Origin: Lentinula raphanica
Lineage: Eukaryota; Basidiomycota; Agaricomycetes; Agaricales; Omphalotaceae
Assembly (NCBI GenBank): GCA_027919835.1
Contig: JANVFP010000031.1
Span: 558,001-622,000 of the forward strand
Direction of reading: 5' to 3'
DNA: 64,000 bases
Shown here: one piece after another, positions 1 to 11,992 of the stretch
Numbering within the stretch: the stretch's first letter is position 1
How the letters are laid out: each line of letters begins with the position of its first letter
Made by a program: the position numbers and the translations under genes
The notes under the pieces: generated by a model
What the model was told of the DNA's origin: nothing
The model's input: only the letters and a program-made list of their open reading frames with translations
Databases searched by the model: none

Positions 1-386
1 AGATCGATGAGGATCCTCGAAACGATAGCACCTAGATTCGAAGTGTGTTCCAACAGCAAGGCCTTTGATCATATTGTCACCCATAGTGTGGTGTCGAGGG
101 TAGAGATTCGTATCCATCAGCAACTGCGCTCGTCTAGGAGTGGTAATGATTTGTATCATTTAGAAAGGATCATTGACCTACTATGTAACTTTCAAAAAAA
201 AGAGGACTGCTTACAATCGTTCGAGCGCCATTTGAGGAATACAGGAGATAGCGAAGGATGATGATAACAAAGAAGGAATAAAATGAGGGGCCCACACTGT
301 ATTTTACATGTTCAATTTGAACGGGCGACACGAGTGTTTGAATCAATGTGATTTGGTAATCATTCCTGTCTTTGACTGTGACCACC
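1..386. other. Upstream region of GPN1, no supported gene
   Basis: A short open frame at 7-261 (84 codons) shows no recognisable motif and is probably chance or an edge fragment. The last ~100 bases before 387 would hold the GPN1 promoter and leader. No clear TATA box is visible. Confidence 0.4.
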
Positions 387-1822
387 ATGTCGTCGTCTAG
401 CTCCGATACGCCGACAAAGCAGAAGCCGATTACAATCATTACCATCGGCATGGCTGGTGCAGGGAAATCGACGTTTGTCCAACGAATAAACTCTTATCTT
501 CATTCGAAAAACTCTCCTCCTTATGTGTTGAATCTGGATCCAGCGGTAGCCTTCATGCCTTTTGAAGCCAATATCGACATTCGGGATACTGTCAACTACA
601 AAGAGGTCATGAAGCAGTGTGTAAAGATCACCCGTGTCTTTCCCTCATGGTCATGAACCAGTGTCTTCAAGGTATAATCTTGGCCCTAACGGAGGAATTT
701 TAACAGCCCTCAATCTTTTCACTACCAAGTTCGATCAGGTTCTATCACTGGTTGAGAAACGTGCGGACACAGTTGAGTTAGTCTGTCCACCTCCTTGGCT
801 TTTGTACCTTTCTGATCAAGCTTGGATACAACAGCTACGTGATCCTTGACACACCAGGCCAGATCGAAATTTTCACCTGGTCTGCTTCTGGAGCTATCAT
901 AACTGATGCCATCGCTTCCTCGTTCCCGACTGTGGTTGCATACATCATTGATACCCCTCGAGCCTCTGCCCCAGCTACTTTCATGTCAAACATGCTGTAT
1001 GCTTGCAGGTATAGTCACTGTTCTAGCCTTATCACGCCACTTATCCTCATACTCTGCAGTATACTGTACAAAACAAAGTTACCCTTTGTGCTGGTGTTCA
1101 ACAAGACTGACGTTCAGCCACACGATTTCGCCTTAGAATGGATGCACGACTTTGAAGCATTCCAGGAGGCATTGGCCACGCACGGTGGCACACGCGATGC
1201 TGAAGGCGAACCTACGTACATGAACAGTCTAATGAACAGCATGAGTCTAGTCTTGGATGAGTTCTACAAAAACCTGAAGGTTTGCATCATCTCAGCCCTT
1301 CTATTGCAATCTGATGAAGAATTTCTAGGCTGTCGGTGTATCTAGCATGACTGGAGATGGCATAAAAGAATTCTTCGATGCAGTGGATGCTTCTAGGGAG
1401 GAATACGAAACGTATGTTGCTTTGCATACCTTTCACTACCGCCCTTCTCGGCTTAATCTCTGCATCGTTCCACAGACAATATGTCCCTGAGATTGAACGC
1501 GCTCGCGCTGCGCGCGAAAAGACTCTACAAGATGCCAAGGCAGATTCACTAAATAGAATGATGAAGGACTTAGAGGTCGATAGAGCGCAACATCCTGAGG
1601 CGGCGGCGCAAGATCGATGGGATCCTGAAGAGGATGAAGATGTCGAAGATGAGGACTTGGATGTTAACATCATTGATAGAAGTATGTTGTTCGTGTCTCT
1701 TTGCTTGCTCACCATTCTGAATCTATCTTACAGATGAAGAACGCTGGCCTGGGGAATACATCGACGTAACCCGTGCTCAGCGACATGGAGATGAAGGAAT
1801 TCATTGGCCGAGACCCGGATGA
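387..1822 (+). CDS. GPN1: GPN-loop GTPase 1 (Npa3/XAB1 family)
   Basis: Cytosolic GTPase of the GPN family; the family assembles RNA polymerase II and carries it to the nucleus. Seven exons join to 368 aa: 387-616, 672-776, 835-1008, 1060-1279, 1329-1411, 1476-1681, 1734-1822. Visible motifs: G1 P-loop GMAGAGKST, the family-defining Gly-Pro-Asn loop in YNLGPNGG (the codon for Q before it is split by intron 1), G3 [15 protein letters not shown], and G4 NKTD. The C-terminal tail is acidic ([15 protein letters not shown]) and ends near [14 protein letters not shown], as in other fungal GPN1 proteins. ATG 387 is chosen because it follows ACCACC and gives the usual short Ser-rich N-terminus before the G1 motif. 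Length and motif order match full-length GPN1, and I see no defect. It is transcribed in the same direction as CDK1 about 600 bases downstream. Confidence 0.95.
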
Positions 1823-2418
1823 AGGGCATCAGGTTATATCTTGAAGAGGCTCCCAAGTTAATCTCCGGTTGACAGAATTTGGTTTTACTTTCAAAGCGTA
1901 ATGGATACGACAATTCAACAGAAAGGACGCGTCCAAAAGCCACGACAACGGATGTCATCCAGCTTTCGTAACTTACCTTGCACTCATTAGGCCTTTTCGG
2001 TTCTGTAATTAGACCGATAGTGTGTTATAAACGCCTTTCATACCGTACCATACACGACGTCTAGGACGTGAAAACATTGCAGAAATACACATGGTAAACA
2101 AGATCGTGTACATGGCTTGTGGCAGCCCGTTGGTAGCGCCGGGGAGATATCTTCACCTGTGCATCAGGCCAATTTCTGTCACACATGATCTCTGTCTGTT
2201 CAAAACCTTTTTATAAGAGATCAACTTAGTCCTCAACTACCATCGCCTTTGAATTTCGTTCTTTTGTTTCAACTGCCTCTTTGACCTTCTTTCATCACCA
2301 TCACTGTATCGGTGTCAGCCTCATCCTCTGGTGAAGATATCAACCTCCTATATCCAGATTTTTTGATCCACGTCGTCCACACACTTTGCCACAATCTTGT
2401 TCAAGTATCTTATAGCAT
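1823..2418. promoter_or_regulatory. GPN1-CDK1 intergenic region, CDK1 promoter
   Basis: About 600 bases without a coding signal. A TATA-like TTTTATAAGAG lies near 2208, followed by pyrimidine-rich stretches around 2250-2330 (for example TTTGTTTCAACTGCCTCTTTG), a common fungal promoter or transcription-start feature. Assignment to CDK1 is by position only. Confidence 0.4.
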
Positions 2419-4041
<1,623 letters not shown>

Positions 4042-4809
4042 TGCCACACGATCTGTTCTTATCCCGCTTCCAACTCGCTGTCGCTTGCTGTTTTCGTATA
4101 TCTTCATCGATATTGACACCCTTTCGCACGTTCATGCAAGGGGCAAGTCTAGTTATGCATTTTTATTTCTCGTTGTGTCAACCGAACGTTGTCAGACCTA
4201 AGAATATTGTACCACTCAACCATCATTCACTTACCGTTCGCTTTCATAAACGTTATATATGTATACACTCCTGACTATTTTACCTTCATAGCCAACTTTG
4301 TCCATGAACGCTCTCAAATGGCGGGACTTTCTTAGTTCTCGCTGTGGTAGAATGAGCTTGCGTTGTAAATCGTTCTCAATTCAATGTCGACGTCTGTTGT
4401 TCACCGCTAGACTCAGAGTCTCTTGTCTTACTTGGGCGTGTCCTCTTACTCAAGATGTTATGTACCGAAGAATCAGGATTTAATGCGGGAAACCTCCATT
4501 AGCAAATTACAATGCTCCTCGCGATCGTCAAAACCTCAATACTGCTTTCGGGGTTGAAAGTTAATGTTAAACGGAATGTTAAACGGTAAGTGCAGTTTCC
4601 AGAGGACATTTAGGCATATCATAGACACTACACAGGAACTTTACAGCAATAGTATCGGCTGCCTTAACGAACAAAGGTGCGAGACCAAATGGGAGAAAGA
4701 AAATTAAGAATATCAGTAGGTAAAAAAATAACCGAGAGGTTCTCAGCACAGCGTCTGTTGAACCCTACACAGTTATTACTCTCAGCCTCACTCCTGTAGT
4801 TCTTCATGA
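4042..4809. other. Convergent intergenic region between CDK1 and chitosanase copy 1
   Basis: This holds the 3' ends of two convergent genes. Several short frames exist (for example 4298-4483), but none has a domain, splice logic or conserved motif. I see no RNA gene. Confidence 0.4.
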
Positions 4810-5942
4810 TCAGTTGCTGACTTTAAACGCCTTCAGTGTCTTGTCCCCAAGTTCCTTCAGTGCACTGACATCAATGGTTGGTGAATTCTCATCGATACCA
4901 CTTGGGACCAGAGTGCCAAAGACAATGTCTGTGGGGATTACAACGATGAAAACGACACGCATTGCTAGCCATTATGAGCTCACTTACACATCACGTCGGA
5001 CTGGTCATGTCCTTTAGCTCCGTTCAAATCATCGCTGGGAAAACATGTTCTGGCCATCAACCAAGATGCTTCTCCAATGACCTCTGGTGAGTCGCCACTA
5101 GGCAAGGAACCAATCATTCTTGGACGTCAGAAGGAGTCAGCTCTTTTGACTCACTTTGTATCCCCCATGATAGCATAGAACATTCTGTTATTGCAGATGA
5201 TGGCTCCGAGAGAATTCCCTTTGATGTTCTGCTTGTCTACAAAAGACTGCGGCAGGACATAGAAGGGTACCCTCTTTGCAGAAAGGGCTCCATAACTTGT
5301 CTCCGATTGTCCGTCGGTGTTTCCCTATGTGTGCAACAAATATCAGACTTCAGCAAAAGTTTGCTAAATGCTCCGTCATGAATACGAACCTGACATTGAT
5401 ACTGCACAAACAGAGAGGATAACTGGATCAGAACATTCAACACGACGAAAATGATAACACAATCTCACATCAGTTCCATCACAATCGACATCCATATCAG
5501 CTTCAACTGCGTAAACTGATCCACCAGCAGAGCTGTCCACGTTTAGTTGATATATTTGGGCTTTGTTGTTATCATGACCTGTCCCGAAGTTTGCGCCAGA
5601 CACAGGATTTGATGTAGCAGATTTGACGGACTGAAGAATAGCTGCGACGTCTAAAGACGAATCAGCGGCAAAGGCAACACCATCGGTGCTAGTGCTATTG
5701 CCACTACCACTATCACTATCGACACTGGTATTATCGGTTGAGCTAGAGCCAGAGTCCGAATCGAAGCTTGAGCCAGAATCGGAATCAGGGTTCGAACCGG
5801 AATCAGAACCAGAATCAGCGCTTGTATCGTCTCGGATGATTATCGGGCGAATACTTCGACGTATAGGAATGGGAGCCGAAGCGACCATCGAGATGATTGC
5901 GAGAAGGATGAACAGCCGGGTAGCGTATAAGGAAGCAAACAT
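4810..5942 (-). CDS. Secreted GH75 fungal chitosanase, copy 1
   Basis: Predicted secreted endo-chitosanase of glycoside hydrolase family 75, cleaving chitosan outside the cell. Five exons (minus strand): 5942-5469, 5401-5390, 5324-5155, 5097-4988, 4928-4810, giving 294 aa. The N-terminus is a signal peptide (MFASLYATRLFILLAIISM, then VASAP), followed by a ~60-residue Ser/Asp-rich linker made of DSGS-like units. The catalytic domain shows EADMDVDCDGTD with the acidic cluster of the family, then YQCQGNTDGQ, IKGNSLGAIICNNRMFY, MGDTNGDSPEVIGEASWL and CFPSDDLNGAKGHDQSDV, ending in LKELGDKTLKAFKVSN. Exon 2 is only 12 bases (TATCAATGTCAG, coding YQCQ). The exon 4 donor GTAAGT at 4987 is preferred because it alone restores the family string DVMYIVFG. 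Copy 2 at 15528-16651 has the same structure. The lower end is certain to about one base. Confidence 0.9.
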
Positions 5943-6475
5943 TGTGATGAATGTGCAAAGATGCACGTTGAGAAAATAACCAGCGAGATCAACTCGAAGA
6001 ACAGTACTTCCTGAGTACTGAGGGGGGGGGGGGGGGCAAGAGACAGACGAAAGGACCAGCCAAATGTTGGGATACCTCACCTCTCTTTTACCAAGTGAAG
6101 TAGTCTTTATATGTGGCAAACCCGAGCTAAGCGCTCCGAGTGTCCCTATGTAACCCCGTTGGTATAGCCTGGTATAGGTTTCAACGGTTGGGCCATACAG
6201 TGCGAAATGTACCTGCCTGACTAGTCTGAAACATTGGATTTCATTTGAAGGCGGGTAGGAAAGCCCGCAAAGAGTACAGCATCACGTAGATACCGTATGC
6301 CTGTTCATCTCATACGGTTTGAGCATGTAGGAGACAGCAGAAGATAGTATGTACATACCAATGTCACTTCAGTTTCAGTCATAGGCTCGAATGCACTGCA
6401 TGATAGCACAGTCCGTGCGCGACAATGACAAGCGTTGAGTTACGGCGAGCTCAAAGACCAGCCTTTCAGAGTCAC
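5943..6475 (-). promoter_or_regulatory. Promoter of chitosanase copy 1
   Basis: This sequence is duplicated upstream of copy 2 (16652-17155). It holds a TATA-like box on the minus strand (CACATATAAAG, about 6102-6112). Conserved blocks include AGTACTTCCTGAGTACT (6005-6021) and TTTGAAGGCGGGTAGGAAAG (about 6244-6263). A run of about 15 G lies near 6022-6036 in copy 1 only. Conservation between diverged copies suggests regulatory function; this is inference. Confidence 0.5.
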
Positions 6476-7263
6476 TCCGAATCGAAAAGGGAAACAGCAA
6501 TAGTATTGAACAGAAGCAAGTATATACTGTAGGCGGGTTCTTCTGGTTTTCCTTTATCAGAATTTGGAGAGTTATCATCACGCTCCTCTAATTCTTCAGC
6601 TGGATGCCATTCAATTGCTTTCCTACGACGCCGGCTTGGGTTTCTATTGTTTGAACTGGAAGTTGGAGTACTGCGAACTTCACTGTTCATACTTTCAATA
6701 GTTGGACCCTCTGGAATTGTCTCCATGGTTACTGGAGGTTGGCGACCCCTTGTTCCATGTGAGATAGATGTAGCCCGACTCCAAGGACCAGATGAGGTAT
6801 GTGACATGACTGTGGGAGTACGCCGCTCATATCGCCTCATAGCAACAAGTTGTTTTTCCACATCAGCTGGACTTCTTCCTGGATAGGGTGGCACTGGATC
6901 CCAGTCTTCTTCCATTTCAATGGAGGTAAAGAAGTCATCATCTTCATTTGATTGGCTATACCAACCACTGCTTCCATAGACTCAACGACGAGGAATATTG
7001 CTTGGTCGGGGAATCTCTGATTCATCTGAATCGGTCCGACATTGTGGATATTGGTATCTTGGATTCCATGGAGTTCCCTGACGGATCTGACTTCGTGGTT
7101 CTCCATGAATTGGAAGTGAAGTATAATCTTCCACTACGTCATCTTCCCAGTGATAGGTTTCATGTTGATGTGAAGATGCAGAATTAGATGCATGGGTCAG
7201 TTTTTTACACAACCACAGCCTATTGCTACTATTGGGAGAGCACAACTCAACACCTAGTGTCAT
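6472..7263 (-). pseudogene. Degenerate unassigned ORFs on the minus strand
   Basis: Three overlapping minus-strand frames share one coding-like stretch. The clearest runs 6915-6472 (147 aa), with a Pro/Ser-rich part, SRRRRKAIEWHP and an acidic tail. The part upstream continues in shifted frames (WEDDVVEDYTSLPIHGEPRS; SDESEIPRPSNIPRR). Frameshifts and the position between the duplicated chitosanase promoter and the Gypsy fragment suggest a decayed gag-like or host fragment. I do not recognise a family. Confidence 0.3.
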
Positions 7264-7373
7264 CTAGGAGGTGCTCTAGAGGCTGCTAGGAAGGCTTCTG
7301 GAAGGATTAGAAGTGTAGGAGAGGCAGGAGATATGTGTTGAAAATTTTCACCTGGTGATGTGGCATCCATATC

Positions 7374-10300
7374 TTGACACCCATCCTTATGATCCTGGAC
7401 CATATTCCCTCATTAGAGAGTCCTGATTTCAGGCTTTCTGATGACTCCCTGATCATCCAAATCCATCTGCTGGATCTCAAGATATACCCTTCCCCATCAC
7501 CCCAACTCCTCTCTGCAATGTTTACCCCATATCTCCCTCAGTTCCTATCGCGTTTTAGACGTCTTGGGGGCGTTAGAAAGCTCTCTCTAAGGGCTTTCAG
7601 ACGCGCCATTGACCGAAAAAATAGCATAGCGCTCCTCATGTTCGACTCTGGGAGTTCGCTAGAAGCTCTCACCCCAATGTTTACGCAGGTTGCGAAGCAT
7701 AAGGTGTTCGAATTGAAACACCAGCACAGTCTCCAATTAGGAACTGTGGGTAGTAGGGCGAAGTTCAACTATGGAACTTACGCCGATGTCGTCGTTGGGA
7801 ACGACAAATATCCCACTTATTGGGATATTATTAATCTTGACCGGTATGATGCCGTGATTGGCACATACTGGATGAGAAAACACAATGTTGTGCTTGATTT
7901 TAAGAACAACATTATCAACATCAATGGCTGCAAAATAGCCGCCATGACAGCTACTGAAGACGCTGCAGAATTCCAGCGTCGTGTAGCGATGCGTCATTCC
8001 GAAAGGAATGAGATGTTGAAGAGGAAGGATAATCCTTCCCCTAAGGAGTCCACTATCTGACTCCGGGCACTCCGAGAGGAGAACGAGAGGAACATGAGTA
8101 CTAAGCCCTCTCGACCGACCACTACCATAGAAGAAGTGGTAGACGATTCGGATATCCGAAACGAACTCGCCCGCATAAAGCGTGCGTTGCCCACTGATTC
8201 ACCGGTGGTGATTCGTCTGGCTGATCCAGACGAAAATGTCGATCTCCGTCCAGAGTTATTGGACGATTGCGTGGAATATGTGCAAGAATTCTCGCGCAGA
8301 TTTGATGCTAGGTATGAGAAGCATCAAATGGGGGAGGGAAACCCCGAGCCCATTCAAAAATCAATTGACCCAGAATTAGATTTGGGATCATCATCTGAGG
8401 ACTCCAATGTCGGCAGCGACGAGGAGTATGAGATTATGGAATACACCCATAAACTCAAACCAACTGACAGACTATGCATCATACATAGCAACCGTCAACG
8501 ACGACAAATCCCTACGACCAATAATCGTAAGGGATTACACAAGAAACGTCGAACTGGTCAACTTGCCAGAAGATGTAGAGAGTTCCGAGCTAAAGAAGCG
8601 GAACTGACTTATCTTCCAGTCGAAGAAATTGAACTGGAAGATAACAGTGAGGTACTAAAGTCCCTCAAGTCTACCGATGGAGACTACTCTGAAGCAGACA
8701 TCCCACGACTACGTGAAGGATGGCTAGAGCGGAACAAAGACATGCTTCAGGGAGTCCCAGAAACACTCCCTCCACTACGGGAGATCAATCATCGTATACC
8801 GCTGATTGACGAAAACAAAAGGTATAGTTATTATATGCCTCGGTGTCCGGATAGTCTCAAAGTAGACTTATCTGAGAAGCTCGAGAGATACACTCGGGCT
8901 CAATGGTGGATCCACGCAACGGCTCCCCAAGCAGCTCCCATGCTGTGCATTCCCAAGAAGAATGGGAAATTGCGTACCATTGTCGATTATCGACAACGGA
9001 ACGAAAATACAGTGAAGGATGTCACTCCGTTCCCTGATCAAGACCATATTCGGTCTGATGTAGCACGACACAAGTATCGATCCAAGATCGATATGTCGGA
9101 TGCGTATGAGCAAATACGCAACGAGGTACGAGATGTACCCAAAACTGCATTTGCTACCATTTATGGTACATATGTCAGTCAAGTCATGATGCAAGGAGAT
9201 TGCAACGCCCTGGCGACATTCCAACGCATCATGACTAGGACCTTCCAGGACCTAATCGGACGATGTGTCCACGTATACCTAGACGATATTTTCGTCTTCA
9301 GTGATTCCATAGCGGATCACGAGAAACACCTAAGCATGGTGTTTGAATGACTTCGTAAACAGAAGTTCTATCTCAAAGCAGACAAATGTGAATTGTACGC
9401 AAAGGAGGTAGACTGTCTTGGCCACATGATAGATGACCAAGGTATCCATGCAGACATGGACAAAATGGCGAAAATTCGTGAATGGAGAACGCCAAGAAAT
9501 TTCAACGATGTCCAGAAATTTTTAGGACTCGTACAATATTTGGCAAGTTTCATGCCAACGGTAGCAGTGTACACCAGCCCTCTGTCGCTGATGTGTAGGA
9601 ACAACGTTCCATTCGTGTGGCTTCCATTCCACGAAACCTGTTTCCAAAATATCAAACGCCTCGCTACGTCTGATAAAGTACTGGTGCTTAAACCGATTGA
9701 CCCTAGGACTGGAGTACCTATATGGGTCATATGCGATGCTTCAGTAAGCGGCATCGGGGCATACTATGGTCAAGGTCCTACCTGGAAGGACTGTAGGCCC
9801 GCTGGATTCATGTCCAAAAAGTTCACTGCAGCGCAGATGAACTATCGAGTATTTGAGCAAGAAACGCTCGCCATACTGGAGGCGTTACTCAAATGGTCGG
9901 ACAAATTGATGGGATATCGCATCCACATCGTTACCGACCACGAAGCGTTGACTTTCTTTAAGTCACAACGGCAATTAAGCAGCCGACAAACTCGATGGAT
10001 GGAATATCTATCGAGATATGACTTTGATATTCGATATATCAAAGGCTCAACTAATAAAATCGCCGATGCATTATCGCGATATTATGAGTCTGACCTTCCT
10101 GGAGAGACTCATCCGGCTAATGAATATGTCAATGCCGACGTCCAACTCGACAAAGATATGGACGATCTCCCTAACCCGAGGATAGACGAGGTTAAAGGAG
10201 CTCGACTAGCTGCTCTTCGGGAGGACGAAGAGCAACGAGACATCGAGGCTAAACTCCTTGATGAAAACAAAGAAAATGTCGAGACTGATCCCAATACAGA

Positions 10301-11864
10301 TCAGGAACAGTACAACCCCACTGTACTCGAATCACGACAAAGAGGTCCTAAACTTCTTCCTACGTCGTTAATCGAATCGAACTTCGAGAATGAAGTTCGT
10401 ACACTATCGTTGCAAGACGCTCTGCTCCAGAAAATACTGGAACACCCTAATGATCACAAAGGATTCCAGGTGATCGATGGAATCGTATACTCCACTAATC
10501 GCAATGGAGAAGATGTGATTTGCATTCCCGCTGGTAAAACTACCTCGGGAAAATCCCTTCGAGGACTAGTCCTCGAACAGGCTCACGAAGTGGTAGGTCA
10601 TTTCGGTGAGCAGCGAACATCCGATTATGTTCGGAGATGGTACTGGTGGCCCCGTATACACGGGGACACGGAACAGTTTTGTAAGTCCTGTGAGACTTGT
10701 CAACGAATGAAGAAGCCAAACTTGCAACCAGCTGGTAAACTTCATAGTCTTCCGATACCCACTCGACCTTGGGAATCGATAGGAATGGATTTCGTGGGAC
10801 CATTCCCCGAATCCAGAGGTTATAACTACCTGTGGGTAGTTCTCTGTAGATTGTCCTCACGGACACATCTCATCCCTATACGAACTTCGACTACCGCGGT
10901 CGAACTAGCCGAGCTATTCATCAAGGAAATAGTTCGTCTACATGGATTACCGAAATCCATAATCTCTGACCGAGATTCTAAATTCGTGTCACGCTGGTGG
11001 CGCGAAGTACATCGACTGTTAGGAGCTAAGCTCTTAATGTCTACAGCATACCATCCTCAAACGGATGGTGTGACTGAACGAGCGAATCGATCAGTGACTC
11101 AGGTTCTTCGTTCGGTAGTAAAGCCAAACCAGACGGACTGGTTAGACAAAATCCCTATGACGGAATTTGCACTCAACGCAAGTGTCAACGAATCCTCAGG
11201 ATTCGCACCATTTGAATTGGATGGCGGATTTATGCCTTCCATGATTCGAGAACTACCTGCCGAGGTAGCAGTCGCGCCAGGGGTACGACACTTTGCAGAA
11301 CAGGCTTTACTGCACTTAGCCGAGGCTCACGACGCTATCATTGAATCTAGAGTCTTTCAGACTCATTGGTCGAATAGTCGACGAAGGGATGAGCCAGATA
11401 TCAAGGTCAATGACCTCGTATATCTTTCTACATCCAATCTCGCACTGCCTAAGGGAAGAGCGAAGAAACTAATGCCCAAGTTTGTTGGGCCTTACCCAGT
11501 CACAGAAGTGATCGAAGGAAAGTCGGTGTATCAGTTGGGATTACCCACTGAACTCAGTAAACGAGGAATTCATAATAGATTCCACGTATCCCTTCTACGT
11601 CCTCATATTGAGAACGATGATGTGATGTTCCCTGAACGATGTAGGGCACAACCATACGACTTTGGTGAACCAGTCGAAGTAGAATGGTTAGTTGATGACA
11701 TCGTAGGTCATCAATGGCAAGGGCAGAAATTGTTCTTCCACGTATTGTGGAATTTGGGCGACATCACTGTCGAACCCTACAATACTTGTCGAGAGCTACA
11801 AGCACTCGATAGGTATTTAGCCCTCAAAAATGTCTCTCATTGGAGACAGCTGCCGCACAAATAG
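7374..11864 (+). pseudogene. pol: Ty3/Gypsy pol polyprotein, broken by two in-frame TGA codons
   Basis: One reading frame runs through 7374-8060, 8094-9350 and 9393-11864, interrupted only by TGA at 8058 and 9348, both plausibly former CGA codons. Part 1 holds a retroviral-type aspartic protease (LLMFDSGSS ... YDAVIGTYWMRKH). Part 2 has reverse transcriptase with KKNGKLRTIVDYR, SKIDMSDAYEQI and the catalytic YLDDIFVFSD. Part 3 has RNase H (VICDASVSGIGAYYG, VTDHEALTFF, KIADALSRY). Integrase follows, with an HHCC finger (HEVVGHF ... CKSCETCQRMK), the DDE residues in GMDFVGPF, IISDRDSKF and YHPQTDGVTERANR, and a chromodomain-like C-terminus (VEWLVDDIVGHQW ... LFFHVLWNLGD). The right end overlaps nothing; ORF3 starts 129 bases downstream. 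Without a restored frame the copy should not make full Pol. Confidence 0.85.
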
Positions 11865-11992
11865 CACGAGAAATAATGTCTCGTGATCGTGATTGCCGTT
11901 TCGGCCGGCATTACGAAAAATTTTCTTCGTGGGAAAAGGAAGAAAACAGAGTCGGCGCGAAAAAGTTTTGAAGTCCATCTTCAACGCCCACC

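Noticed and set aside
1287..1715. 142-codon minus-strand frame opposite GPN1
   Set aside because: Antisense shadow of GPN1 exons 5-6 with Ser-rich composition from the acidic tail; no motif of its own.
5686..5979. Plus-strand frame with LPLPLSLSTLV-type repeats
   Set aside because: Antisense of the chitosanase Ser/Asp linker; periodicity explained by the linker codons. The same holds at 16389-16910.
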